Origin: Lentzea waywayandensis
GTDB lineage: Bacteria; Actinomycetota; Actinomycetes; Mycobacteriales; Pseudonocardiaceae
Direction of reading: 5' to 3'
NCBI RefSeq assembly: GCF_900115955.1
Contig: NZ_FOYL01000004.1
Coordinates: 62,001-126,000 of the forward strand
DNA: 64,000 nucleotides
Shown here: piece after piece, positions 49,001 to 57,183 of the stretch
How positions within the stretch are numbered: the stretch's first letter is position 1
Layout: every line of letters starts with the position of its first letter
Position numbers and translations under genes: made by a program
The notes under the pieces: model-generated
What the model saw: only the letters and a program-made list of their open reading frames with translations
Databases searched by the model: none
Told to the model about the DNA's origin: nothing

Positions 49001-49143
49001 GTGGGGTGGTTTCGTCACGAGTCGTGCCATAGCTCTTGCTGCATCAGGGAGGGGGTGTCAAACGGACACGCTTTTCGTCCGTTTGACACCCCCTCCCTGA
49101 TGTGGCCCGCTCTTGGTACGGCTCGTGACGAAACCACCCCACC
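49000..49143. repeat. 144-bp palindrome with a perfect 26-bp core
   Basis: The central stem pairs 49042-49067 with 49077-49102 without mismatch (starts CATCAGGGAGGGGGTGTCAA) around a 9-base loop ACGCTTTTC. Outside a less well-matched section of about 13 bases per side, the arms pair again: GGTGGGGTGGTTTCGTCACG (49000-49019) with its complement ending at 49143. The whole lies between the convergent cyclase and zinc-permease genes. Frames across the core would spell REGVSNG and FDTPSL on both strands only because it is a palindrome. It looks like a dispersed palindromic element or an exceptionally long bidirectional terminator. Confidence 0.85.
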
Positions 49144-49242
49144 AACGCGCCCCACTAAGCAACGCGCCTCCGCCCAACGCAACAGGCGTGCCATCTGCCT
49201 ACGCACGGCGTAGGCCCCGGTTTTGGATCAGATTGGCGGGGT

Positions 49243-49259
49243 CTGGGGCGGAGCCCCAG
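49243..49259 (-). terminator. Hairpin downstream of the zinc permease gene
   Basis: CTGGGGC (49243-49249) and GCCCCAG (49253-49259) with a GGA loop, 37 bases past the stop of the minus-strand zinc importer operon. It resembles a common short G/C-rich terminator of actinobacteria. No T run. Confidence 0.5.
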
Positions 49260-49295
49260 GAAGCAGCGCAACCTGAACGCCCACAACGCAACCAC

Positions 49296-50111
49296 TCAAA
49301 CAGCCCGCCCCCGAACAGCCCCAACCCCACGACAAACCAGATAGATCACAAAGCTGACAGCCGTAACCAGAGCAGAAACCGGCAACCCAGGCTGCAACGA
49401 CAACAAAATCCCACCAACAGCCGCAACCTCGGCAAAAACCACAGACAGAACCGTGGCCCGCAACGGCGAAGCAGTAACCCGCATGGCAGCAGCAGCCGGC
49501 GTGATCATCAACGCCAGCACCAGCAACGCCCCGACAACCTGCACCGACAGCGCCGTAGCAACACCAACCAGCACAGCGAACACAACAGACAACGCCCGCA
49601 CCGGAACCCCACGCGACACAGCCACATCCGGGTCCACAGAAGCGAAGAACAACGGCCGGTAGATCACCGCAAGCACAGCCAGCACAGCAACAGACGACAC
49701 CACAAGAAGGTTCAGATCCGTGGAGTCGACCCCGACGATCTGCCCGGTCAACAGCCCGAACTTGTTGGAAGCCCGCCCCTTGTAGAGGGCGAGCATCAAA
49801 ATCCCCATGCCAAGCCCGAACGCCAGGATCGCCCCGATGACCGAGTCCCGGTCACTCTCCCGCCGCGACAACACCCCCAGCAACACCGCGGCAAGAATCG
49901 ACCCGGCCAGCGCCCCGTACCCAACGCTGACGCCGAGCAGCAACGCCGCCGCACCACCGGTGAAAGCAAGCTCACTGGTCCCGTGCACGGCGAACGCCAT
50001 CTTGCGCGTGACAACGAGCGGCCCAAGCACCCCGGCCACCAGCCCCAGCACCGCGGCCGCGATCAACGCGGTCTGCACGAAGTCCAGTTCGAGCAGGTCG
50101 AAGAACGTCAC
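49296..50111 (-). CDS. znuB: Zinc/manganese ABC importer permease (ZnuB-like)
   Basis: 271 residues from GTG 50111, which overlaps the ATPase gene stop by four bases (GTGA). Eight or nine membrane helices in the ABC-3 family pattern: LVAGVLGPLVVTRKMAFAVH near 22 and the coupling region VLSRRESDRDSVIG near 110. It is the inner-membrane channel of the zinc importer encoded with the next two genes. The gene uses more G- and T-ending codons than its neighbours in places, but without clear sign of transfer. Confidence 0.9.
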   Translation of the reverse strand: MTFFDLLELDFVQTALIAAAVLGLVAGVLGPLVVTRKMAFAVHGTSELAFTGGAAALLLGVSVGYGALAGSILAAVLLGVLSRRESDRDSVIGAILAFGLGMGILMLALYKGRASNKFGLLTGQIVGVDSTDLNLLVVSSVAVLAVLAVIYRPLFFASVDPDVAVSRGVPVRALSVVFAVLVGVATALSVQVVGALLVLALMITPAAAAMRVTASPLRATVLSVVFAEVAAVGGILLSLQPGLPVSALVTAVSFVIYLVCRGVGAVRGRAV

Positions 50112-50899
50112 GAAACGGCCTCCGCCGACAGGTGGTGCGTCTGCTCCTCGCAAGCGCCGGCACCGACGACCAGGATCTGGTCGCGCACCCGCACGACCTC
50201 GACCGGCGTCCGGTACAGCTCGGACAACGTGCGGGAGTTCATGACCTCTTCCGGCGTACCGACGCGGAACCGCCCGCCCACCAGGTACAGCACCCGGTCG
50301 ACGAGCGGCAGGACGGGATTCAGCTCGTGCGTGACGAACAAGACCGCCGTGTCGGCCTCGCGGCGCCGCTTGTCGATCAGCTCAGACACCACCCGCTGGT
50401 TCGCGAGGTCCAGCGACAGCAACGGCTCGTCGCAGAGCATCACGCCAGGATCGCCGACCAGCGCCTGTGCGACGCGCAACCGCTGCTGCTCCCCACCGGA
50501 CAACAGCCCGACAGGCGAGTCCGCGTACGCCGACCCACCCACCGACTCGATGGCCGCGTCTACGCGCACACGGCGTTCACGACGCCCCCGCAGCCCAAGA
50601 CCCCACCGATGGCCGTCCAGGCCCAGAGAAACGAGATCGCGGCCCCGCAACGTCATGGACTGGTCGAGCGCTCGCTGCTGCGGGATGTACCCGATGGCGT
50701 GGTTGCCGCCGGCGATCGAGACCGTGCCGGACGACAGCGGCTGCAGTCCTAGCAGCACGCGCATCAGGCTGGTCTTGCCGGAGCCGTTCGGCCCCAGGAC
50801 CGCGAGGAACTCACCGGGCTCGACGTCGAGGTCGAGCCCGTCCCACAGCACTCTGTCCCCGTAGGACAGCCGGGCCCCGCGCAGCGAGATAGCGCTCAT
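50108..50899 (-). CDS. znuC: Zinc/manganese ABC importer ATPase (ZnuC-like)
   Basis: 263 residues. Walker A GPNGSGKTSLMRVLLGLQPL near 35, Q-loop GYIPQQRALD, signature LLSGGEQQRLRVAQALVGD and Walker B GVMLCDEPLLSLD, His switch FVTHELNPVL. It powers uptake through the adjoining permease. Its start overlaps the binding-protein stop by four bases, so the znuACB-like operon is tightly coupled. Confidence 0.9.
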   Translation of the reverse strand: MSAISLRGARLSYGDRVLWDGLDLDVEPGEFLAVLGPNGSGKTSLMRVLLGLQPLSSGTVSIAGGNHAIGYIPQQRALDQSMTLRGRDLVSLGLDGHRWGLGLRGRRERRVRVDAAIESVGGSAYADSPVGLLSGGEQQRLRVAQALVGDPGVMLCDEPLLSLDLANQRVVSELIDKRRREADTAVLFVTHELNPVLPLVDRVLYLVGGRFRVGTPEEVMNSRTLSELYRTPVEVVRVRDQILVVGAGACEEQTHHLSAEAVS

Positions 50900-51810
50900 G
50901 CCTTGAGCGCCTGCGTGAGCGCGTCAACCTGCTTGCTCATCCAGTCAAGGTAGCCGGTCACGCCCTCCGGCAACGTCTCGGTGACCGCGACGACCGGAAC
51001 ACCGGCCGTGCGCGCCTTCTCGACGAGGCCCTTGGTGACCTGGTTCTCGGTCTGGGTGTTGTTGATCAGGGCGTTGACCTGCTTGGACTCGACGAGCTGG
51101 TTCATCGACGCGAGGGCGGCGGCCGGCACGTCCGACTCCTCCTCGATCGCCTTGCTGAACGCCTCGGGCGTCACGTCCTCGGCGCCGCTCTCGTCGATCA
51201 GGTAGTGCGCGATGGGCTCGGTGGCGACGACCTTGCGGCCCTTGCCGATGCCGGCGACCTTCTTCTCCAGCTCTTCGAGCTTGGCGGTGAAGTCCGCCGT
51301 GTTCTTCTCGAACGTCGTCTTCTTCTCCGGCGCGAGGGCACCCAGTTCGTTCGCCGCGGCCTCGGCCACCGCCTGAACGGTGTGCAGGTCGTACCAGACG
51401 TGCTCGTTCACGCTGTGGTCGTGACCGTCGGCGTCGGGCGCGCCGGTCTGCGGCTCCGCGTGGTTGTCGCGCATCGGGAACGCCTCGATCTTCCTGGTCG
51501 CGTCGCTGGTGATCAGCTTGGCGAAGAAGTCGTCGTAGCCGCCGCCGTTGAACACGACCAGCTTGGCGTCCTTGATCAGCGCCGCGTCCGCGGGCTTGCT
51601 CTCGTACGAGTGCGGGTCGGCCGACGGGTCGTCCAGCAGGGCCTTGACCTCGACCTCGTCGCCGCCGACCGCCTTGATGACGCTGCCCCACACGTTGGTG
51701 GAGGCGACGACCTGGATCTTGCCGCTGTCGGAAGACGGCGTGGTCGTGCCGCAGGCGGCCAGGCTCACGACGGCGAGAGCGCCGACCAGAGCGTTGCGGA
51801 GAGTCATCAC
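50896..51810 (-). CDS. znuA: Zinc-binding lipoprotein of the ABC importer (ZnuA-like)
   Basis: 304 residues. Lipoprotein signal LRNALVGALAVVSLAACGTT with the lipobox Cys. Cluster A-I metal-binding protein: first His in DPSADPHSYESKP, a short His/Asp loop DADGHDHSVNEHVWYDLHTV, third ligand VVATEPIAHYLIDESGAEDV and the final Asp/Glu part. It captures zinc, possibly manganese, outside the cell. The promoter region carries a TAAGAT box (51851-51856) and an imperfect palindrome that may be a Zur site. Confidence 0.92.
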   Translation of the reverse strand: MMTLRNALVGALAVVSLAACGTTTPSSDSGKIQVVASTNVWGSVIKAVGGDEVEVKALLDDPSADPHSYESKPADAALIKDAKLVVFNGGGYDDFFAKLITSDATRKIEAFPMRDNHAEPQTGAPDADGHDHSVNEHVWYDLHTVQAVAEAAANELGALAPEKKTTFEKNTADFTAKLEELEKKVAGIGKGRKVVATEPIAHYLIDESGAEDVTPEAFSKAIEEESDVPAAALASMNQLVESKQVNALINNTQTENQVTKGLVEKARTAGVPVVAVTETLPEGVTGYLDWMSKQVDALTQALKA

Positions 51811-51830
51811 GCCGTCCCTCGATCAGGTAA

Positions 51831-51845
51831 TGGAAACCGTTGTCG
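51831..51845 (-). promoter_or_regulatory. Candidate Zur operator at the zinc importer promoter
   Basis: An imperfect palindrome of the form GNNAACNGTTNNC overlapping the expected transcription start, six bases after the TAAGAT -10 box (51851-51856, minus strand). Placement fits repression by zinc-loaded Zur; the match to known Zur boxes is only partial. Confidence 0.35.
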
Positions 51846-51869
51846 AGTTCATCTTACGACACGAAAAAA

Positions 51870-51891
51870 CCCCCGGCGTGACTGCCGGGGG
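51870..51891 (-). terminator. Intrinsic terminator of the MsiK-like gene
   Basis: 8-bp stem CCCCCGGC (51870-51877) with GCCGGGGG (51884-51891), followed on the minus strand by TTTTTT (51864-51869). It lies 16 bases after the ATPase stop. Confidence 0.9.
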
Positions 51892-51907
51892 CTTGTCGGA
51901 GTGTGAC

Positions 51908-53002
51908 TCACGCCTCCAGGCGCTCGCCCGACTCGGGGTGGAACAGGTGGATCTCGGTAGTGTCGCGGACGGCCACCTTGACGTGCTGGCCCAGGGTCGG
52001 CGGCGTGCGACCGTCGACGCGGACGACGAAGCGCTGCGACGCGTCGCCGATCTTCACCGCACCGTGCACGAGCGCGTCGGCGCCGAGCTCCTCGACCAGC
52101 TCGACCGTCATGTCCATGCCCTCTTCGCTCGACGGCACGATGCCGAGCGCCTCGGGCCGGATGCCGAAGGTGACCTCGTCCAGACCGCCGGCGGCGTCGA
52201 GCGCGGAACGGGTCAGCGGCACGATGATGCCGTCGAGCTTGGCGCCCTCCGCCGAGATCGGCACGGTCTTGAGGTTCATGGCCGGCGAGCCGATGAAGCC
52301 CGCGACGAACGCGTTGGCCGGGCGGTCGTACAGCGCGCGAGGCGTGTCGCACTGCTGGAGCAGGCCGTCCTTGAGCACCGCGACGCGGTGGCCCATGGTC
52401 ATGGCCTCGACCTGGTCGTGCGTGACGTAGATCGTGGTGGTGCCGAGGCGCTGCTGGAGAGCGGCGATGTTCGCACGCGTCTCGACGCGCAGCTTGGCGT
52501 CCAGGTTGGACAGCGGCTCGTCCATGAGGAACACGGAGGGCTCACGCACGATGGCGCGACCCATGGCGACACGCTGACGCTGACCACCGGAGAGCGCCTT
52601 CGGCTTGCGCTCCAGGTACTTCTGCAGGTCGAGCATCTTGGCGGCCTCTTCGACCTTCGCCTTGATCTCGGTCTTCGGCACACCGCGCAGCTTGAGCGCG
52701 AAGCCCATGTTCTCCGCGACGGTCATGTGCGGGTACAGCGCGTACGACTGGAACACCATCGCGATGTCCCGGCCCTTCGGCGGCACGTTCGTGACGTCCT
52801 TGCCACCGATGTGGATGGCGCCCTCGTCGATGTCCTCCAGGCCCGCGAGCATGCGCAGCGCCGTCGACTTGCCCGAACCGGACGGGCCGACCAGCACCAG
52901 GAACTCGCCGTCGCTCACCTCGAGGGAGAGCTCGTCGACCGCCCGCACCGGCGGGTTGCCGGAGAAGATCCGCGAAGCCTTGACGTAGGACACCTCTGCC
53001 AT
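51908..53002 (-). CDS. msiK: Carbohydrate ABC transporter ATPase (MsiK/UgpC/MalK-like)
   Basis: 364 residues. Walker A VGPSGSGKSTALRMLAGL near 37, signature LSGGQRQRVAMGRAIV, Walker B FLMDEPLSNLDAKLRV, and a C-terminal regulatory OB-type domain (about 240-364). The ATG at 53002 follows GAAAGG with eight bases spacing. It is encoded alone, ended by an intrinsic terminator and preceded by three GTAAGCGCTTAC-type operators. In Streptomyces, MsiK energises several sugar importers that lack their own ATPase; here csnEFG and malEFG both lack one. Shared use is inferred. Confidence 0.92.
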   Translation of the reverse strand: MAEVSYVKASRIFSGNPPVRAVDELSLEVSDGEFLVLVGPSGSGKSTALRMLAGLEDIDEGAIHIGGKDVTNVPPKGRDIAMVFQSYALYPHMTVAENMGFALKLRGVPKTEIKAKVEEAAKMLDLQKYLERKPKALSGGQRQRVAMGRAIVREPSVFLMDEPLSNLDAKLRVETRANIAALQQRLGTTTIYVTHDQVEAMTMGHRVAVLKDGLLQQCDTPRALYDRPANAFVAGFIGSPAMNLKTVPISAEGAKLDGIIVPLTRSALDAAGGLDEVTFGIRPEALGIVPSSEEGMDMTVELVEELGADALVHGAVKIGDASQRFVVRVDGRTPPTLGQHVKVAVRDTTEIHLFHPESGERLEA

Positions 53003-53046
53003 GTGACGCACCTTTCACCGCTTGTCTGGGCGCGACGTTAGGCATT

Positions 53047-53112
53047 GCAAGCGCTTACGGGAACAGACGTAAGCGCTTACGTTTCGTGGCACGGCAACGT
53101 AAGCGCTTACGT
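53047..53112. promoter_or_regulatory. Three palindromic operators between msiK and the APH-family gene
   Basis: GCAAGCGCTTAC at 53047-53058 (one arm degenerate) and two perfect 16-bp palindromes ACGTAAGCGCTTACGT at 53067-53082 and 53097-53112. Centres are 22 and 30 bases apart, about two and three helical turns. The CG-centred palindrome is typical of LacI-family repressor sites. They lie in the divergent promoter region, and the last copy ends eight bases before the ATG of the plus-strand gene. Confidence 0.8.
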
Positions 53113-53120
53113 TCAGAGGC

Positions 53121-53813
53121 ATGAACGAACAGCCGTTGTCAGGTGGTTTCGTCAGCCACGTCGTCCGGATCGGAGACACGGTGCGGCGAGGGACGACAGA
53201 CCGTTCCGAGTTCGTCCACCGGCTGCTGCACCACTTCGAACAGCACGCGTGGCCAGGCGCTCCGAGGTTCCTCGGCGTGGACGAACAGGGCCGGGAGGTG
53301 CTGACGTTCCTGGACGGCCACGTCCCCGCGAAGTCCCAGGACGGCCTGGCCCAGGTCGCCCGGCTCGTGCGGCAGTTCCACGACCTGACCGCGGGAACCC
53401 CGCTGGCCGGCGACCAGGAAGTCGTGTGCCACAACGACCTGTCCCCGAAGAACACCGTGTACCGCGACCGGTCACCGGTCGCCTTCGTGGACTGGGACCT
53501 CGCCGCACCGGGCGCTCGCGTCCACGACGTGGCGCACATGTGCTGGCAGTACCTGGGCCTCGGCCCGGCGGTCGACGATCTCGCCACGACGTCCGAACGG
53601 CTGCGGATGATGTGCGACGCCTACGGTCTGACCGACCGGAGCCAGGTCGTCGAGACGATCCTGTGGTGGCAGGACCGGTGCCGGCGCGGGATCGAGACCG
53701 GCACGGACGCGGCGATGACGCGGCTGCGCGACTCAGGCGCCGCCCGGTCCGTGCGTGCCGCCCATGAGTGGGTCACGGCGAACCGAGCCGCGCTGGAGGT
53801 GGCGCTGAAGTAG
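53121..53813 (+). CDS. Small aminoglycoside-phosphotransferase-family kinase
   Basis: 230 residues, shorter than typical APH enzymes (about 265-300) because the N-lobe is reduced. Catalytic loop VVCHNDLSPKNTVY near 110 (His-x-Asp with Asn) and metal-binding FVDWDLAAPG near 128 are intact. The substrate may be a sugar, choline-like compound or antibiotic and cannot be told. It is divergent from msiK and shares its triple operator, so sugar-linked regulation is likely. It converges with malG. Confidence 0.82.
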   Translation: MNEQPLSGGFVSHVVRIGDTVRRGTTDRSEFVHRLLHHFEQHAWPGAPRFLGVDEQGREVLTFLDGHVPAKSQDGLAQVARLVRQFHDLTAGTPLAGDQEVVCHNDLSPKNTVYRDRSPVAFVDWDLAAPGARVHDVAHMCWQYLGLGPAVDDLATTSERLRMMCDAYGLTDRSQVVETILWWQDRCRRGIETGTDAAMTRLRDSGAARSVRAAHEWVTANRAALEVALK

Positions 53814-53831
53814 CGCCACCTCCGACGACGA

Positions 53832-54725
53832 TCAGCCCTTCACAGCACCGGACGACAGCCCGGTCACCAGGAACCGCTGCACCAGGTAGAACACGATCAC
53901 GGCGGGAATCGCGACCAGAATGGACGCGGCCGCGAGATGCCCCCACTCGGTCCTGTTCTGCTGCACGAACACCTGCAACCCCACGGCCAGCGTCTTCGAC
54001 TCGTCCGCGGCGGACAGGAAGGCGGACGCGAACGCCACCTCGCCCCAGGCCGTCAGGAACGCGTAGAACGACGTCACCGCGAGCCCCGGCTTGGCCAACG
54101 GCATGATCAGCCGCCAGAACACGCCGAACGGGGAGAGCCCGTCCACGCGGCCTGCTTCGTCGATGTCCGTGGGGATCGTGTCGAAGTAGCCCTTGAGCAT
54201 GTACGTGCAGAACGGCACCGCGGTCGTGCAGTACACGAGCACGAGGCCGATCGAACTTCCCTGCAGCCCCAACGCGATGAGGATGTTGTACAGCGGCACG
54301 ATCAGCACCGCGAACGGGAACATCTGCACCACGAGGAACGACATCATCAGCGATCGCTTGCCGGGGAACCGGAAGCGTGACGCCGCGTAGCCCGTCGTCG
54401 CAGACAGGAACACCGCGATGATCGTCGTCAGCAACGCGATCAGCACCGAGTTGCCGAACCAGGTGAGGAACGCGCCCTTCTCGCCGCCCAGGATCCGCGT
54501 GTAGTTGTCCAAAGAGGACTCGTTGAACAACTGCGGCGAGGTCTCGACCGCGCGGGCGTCCGGCTTGAAAGACGTGACGAGCACCCAGAAAACGGGGAAC
54601 ACCGCGACCAGCGAGGCGACGATCAGCCCGGCGTGCAGGCCGGCGGACGCCAGCGGGGAGCGGTCGGTGCGCTTGAGCCGGCGCTCCGGTTTCACCATCT
54701 GCAAAGAAGAAGCGTCGAGCGTCAT
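53832..54725 (-). CDS. malG: Maltose-type sugar ABC permease MalG
   Basis: 297 residues from the ATG at 54725, which overlaps the malF stop (TGATG). Six membrane helices. The ATPase-coupling EAA loop is DIDEAGRVDGLSPFGVFWRL near 195, and the C-terminal end FLVTGLSSGAVKG is typical of MalG. It forms the maltose/maltodextrin channel with MalF. Last gene of malEFG; no ATPase gene follows. Confidence 0.9.
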   Translation of the reverse strand: MTLDASSLQMVKPERRLKRTDRSPLASAGLHAGLIVASLVAVFPVFWVLVTSFKPDARAVETSPQLFNESSLDNYTRILGGEKGAFLTWFGNSVLIALLTTIIAVFLSATTGYAASRFRFPGKRSLMMSFLVVQMFPFAVLIVPLYNILIALGLQGSSIGLVLVYCTTAVPFCTYMLKGYFDTIPTDIDEAGRVDGLSPFGVFWRLIMPLAKPGLAVTSFYAFLTAWGEVAFASAFLSAADESKTLAVGLQVFVQQNRTEWGHLAAASILVAIPAVIVFYLVQRFLVTGLSSGAVKG

Positions 54726-55642
54726 CACCACACCTCGCCTTGCTTGCGCAGCGCACGGCGGTAGACCGTGGCGAAGACCAACAGCACGGAGAGGATGAGC
54801 ACGCCGTAGGTCGACGCGATCGCGTAGTCACGTGAGGCGCCGGAGAAGAAGCGCTCGAACGCGTACGTGACGAGGATGCGCGTGTTCGGGTTCGGCCCGG
54901 CGATCAGGTAGATCACCGGGAACATGTTGAACGTCCAGATGATGCCCAGCAGGATCACCGTCGACGACACCGAGCGCAGGCCGGGCAGCGTCACGTTCCG
55001 GAAGCGTTGCCACGGCGTCGCGCCGTCCATCTCCGCGGCCTCGTACAGGTCGCCGGGGATCGACTGCAGGCCGCCGAGCAGCGCCACCATCATGAACGGC
55101 ACGCCGAGCCAGACGTTGACGACGATCACGGCGAACAGCGCCCAGTCGGACTGGCCGAGCCACACCGGGTCGGGCAGGCCGACCGCGCGCAGCAGCTGGT
55201 TGATGATCCCGTACTGCGCGTTGAACATGTACTTCCACGCGAACGCACTGATGAACGCGGGCACGGCCCACGGCAGGATCAGCATCACGCGGTAGAGCGT
55301 GCGGCCCTTCACCTCGCGGTTGAGCAGCAGCGCGAGGCCCAGGCCGATCGTGTAGTGGAAGAACACGCAGCCGAAGGTCCAGATGAGCGTGCGGACCAGC
55401 GTGCTCCAGAACGCCCCGTACGACGAGTCGCCGGACAGGACGTTCAGGTAGTTCTTGAAGCCAACGCCGTCGTACGTCGCCGGCCGGTCGAGCACCGGGT
55501 TCGCGATGTTGGCCTCGTTGATGTTGGTGAAGGTGAAGAACACGCCCTGGGCGAGCGGGTAGAGCACCAACACCGCGATGACCACCACGACCGGCAGAAC
55601 CATCGCGTACGCGTACCAGTGCCGTTCCAAGAACCGGCGCAC
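54725..55642 (-). CDS. malF: Maltose-type sugar ABC permease MalF
   Basis: 305 residues with six membrane helices and EAA loop LYEAAEMDGATPWQRFRNVT near 205. It lacks the large second periplasmic loop of enterobacterial MalF, as usual in Gram-positive bacteria. It is separated from malE by 59 bases that hold a terminator-like hairpin. Confidence 0.9.
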   Translation of the reverse strand: MRRFLERHWYAYAMVLPVVVVIAVLVLYPLAQGVFFTFTNINEANIANPVLDRPATYDGVGFKNYLNVLSGDSSYGAFWSTLVRTLIWTFGCVFFHYTIGLGLALLLNREVKGRTLYRVMLILPWAVPAFISAFAWKYMFNAQYGIINQLLRAVGLPDPVWLGQSDWALFAVIVVNVWLGVPFMMVALLGGLQSIPGDLYEAAEMDGATPWQRFRNVTLPGLRSVSSTVILLGIIWTFNMFPVIYLIAGPNPNTRILVTYAFERFFSGASRDYAIASTYGVLILSVLLVFATVYRRALRKQGEVW

Positions 55643-55666
55643 CGAATCTCTCCCCTCCGACTAAAA

Positions 55667-55692
55667 GGGTGGCCGGGAGACCCCGGCCACCC
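55667..55692 (-). terminator. Intercistronic terminator-like hairpin between malE and malF
   Basis: 11-bp perfect stem GGGTGGCCGGG (55667-55677) with CCCGGCCACCC (55682-55692), loop AGAC, followed on the minus strand by TTTT (55663-55666). It lies ten bases after the malE stop, so partial termination would give more binding protein than permease. Confidence 0.85.
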
Positions 55693-55701
55693 GGTCACGA
55701 A

Positions 55702-56961
55702 TCAGCCGATGGAGTACTCGGGAACGACGGTGTCCTTGTAGGCCTTGGCGACCTCGTCGAGCGCCGCCTTGGCCTCCTTCTTGCCGGCGAGGACGTCGGC
55801 GTAGGCGATCTTCAGCGGGTCGAACAGCTGGCCGCCCTCGGGGATCCACGGACGGGCGTGCGCGGCCTTGGCGACCGGCTCGAACGCGGACACGACGGCG
55901 TTGGCCTTCACGTCGGCGTTGCTGTACGCGGACTTGCGGGTCGGCAGCAGGCCGAGCTCCTTCGCGACCTGGGCCTGCGAGTCGGCCGAGCTCATGCACT
56001 GGATGAACTTGATCGAGGAGGTCTTGGCCTTGGTGCCCTGACGGATCACGTAGTCGTGGCCACCGACCGGAGCGCTGCCCTTGCCGGCGGAGTCACCGGG
56101 GACCGGCGCGATGCCGAGGTTCGCGGCGTCGGTGAACGCGGCACCCTTGAGGTAGTCGGCGACGGCCCACGGACCGTTGACGACCATGGCGGCCTCACCG
56201 GACGAGAACGCGGCCTGCATGTTCGCGTACGAGTTCGTCGGGTCGAGGGCGGTGGTCGCGGCCTTGGCGTCGAGCAGGCCCTTCGCGGTCTGCAGCGCCT
56301 TCACGTTGTCCGCGGAGTTGACCACGATCTTCTTGGCGGAGGCGTCGACCAGGTCGCCGCCCGCGCCGTAGATGAACGGCAGCGCGTAGTACGCGTCGTT
56401 GTTGAGGAAGAACGACTTCTCACCGCCCAGCTTGGCGGCCGCGGCCTTGAGCTCGTCCCACGTCTTCGGCGGCTCGACACCGGCGTCCGCGAGCTTCTTC
56501 TTGTTGTACAGCAACGCGAGCGAGTCGGTGACCTGCGGAACGCCGTACGACTTGCCCTCGTACTTCGTGGAGCCCAGCGGGACCTCGAGGAAGTCGCTGG
56601 TGTCCTTCGCCAGGTCGGTGTCGCTCAGGTCGGCGACGAGGCCGTTCTTGGCGAGCTGCGGCACCCAGGCGACCTCGGAGCGGAACACGTCGGGACCCTG
56701 ACCGCCCTGCGCCGCGGTCTTGTAGTTGTTCAGGGCCTGGTCGAACGCGACGGTCTCGGTCTTGACCTTGTAACCGTCCTTGGTGGCGCAGGCCTCCGCG
56801 ATCTTCTTGAAGACCGGGCTCTCGTTGGGACCACTGGTGTCCCAGAAAGTCACTTCGCCCGAGTCGGTTCCGCTGTTGCTGCTCGATCCACCGCTTCCGC
56901 AGGCGGTGAGCACGAGGGCGACACCCGTCGCCATGGCGGTCACGAGGGTTGTCCGTCGCAT
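55702..56961 (-). CDS. malE: Maltose/maltodextrin-binding lipoprotein MalE
   Basis: 419 residues. Lipoprotein signal RRTTLVTAMATGVALVLTAC with the lipobox Cys at 21-22, followed by a Ser/Gly linker (GSGGSSSNSGTDSG). The start at 56961 has GGAGGGAA upstream; the frame is open further but without signal. The mature part has the MalE-like pattern YGVPQVTDSLALLYNKKKLA and AAMVVNGPWAVADYLKG. Expression is probably controlled by the divergent LacI-type gene through TTGCAA-type operators in the 222-base intergenic region. Confidence 0.9.
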   Translation of the reverse strand: MRRTTLVTAMATGVALVLTACGSGGSSSNSGTDSGEVTFWDTSGPNESPVFKKIAEACATKDGYKVKTETVAFDQALNNYKTAAQGGQGPDVFRSEVAWVPQLAKNGLVADLSDTDLAKDTSDFLEVPLGSTKYEGKSYGVPQVTDSLALLYNKKKLADAGVEPPKTWDELKAAAAKLGGEKSFFLNNDAYYALPFIYGAGGDLVDASAKKIVVNSADNVKALQTAKGLLDAKAATTALDPTNSYANMQAAFSSGEAAMVVNGPWAVADYLKGAAFTDAANLGIAPVPGDSAGKGSAPVGGHDYVIRQGTKAKTSSIKFIQCMSSADSQAQVAKELGLLPTRKSAYSNADVKANAVVSAFEPVAKAAHARPWIPEGGQLFDPLKIAYADVLAGKKEAKAALDEVAKAYKDTVVPEYSIG

Positions 56962-57014
56962 CGTTGCTGCCGTTCCCTCCAGCTGGGGCCTCGTCTCCGA
57001 GTGAGACAAGGGTC

Positions 57015-57128
57015 TTGCAAGGTTTTGCGAGAATGTTGCGGGCGATTTCACTACCAGAACCATGGTCAGGTCAAGACGTCGACCGTAACCAAGCCGTAAC
57101 GGCCCTGTCTTGCAAACGCTCGTTGCAA
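57015..57128. promoter_or_regulatory. TTGCAA-type operators between malE and malR
   Basis: One clear site is TTGCAA-N7-TTGCAA at 57110-57128. A second, weaker site at 57014-57030 has CTTGCAAG followed by TTTTGCGAG. TTGCA-containing repeats are the known binding pattern of Streptomyces MalR. Placement on both sides of the intergenic region suits control of both divergent genes. Confidence 0.65.
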
Positions 57129-57183
57129 AATTTTTCCGAACACGGCAGGCTTGCGCCAAACCTGATCTGAGCTGGGAGGCAAC

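Noticed and set aside
48965..49213. Open frames on both strands across the palindrome (with REGVSNG and FDTPSL)
   Set aside because: The peptides mirror each other because the DNA is palindromic; there is no independent coding evidence.
53139..53157. GGTGGTTTCGTCA in the APH gene as a second copy of the palindrome arm at 49005-49017
   Set aside because: Only 13 bases match, in a coding context, with no inverted partner.
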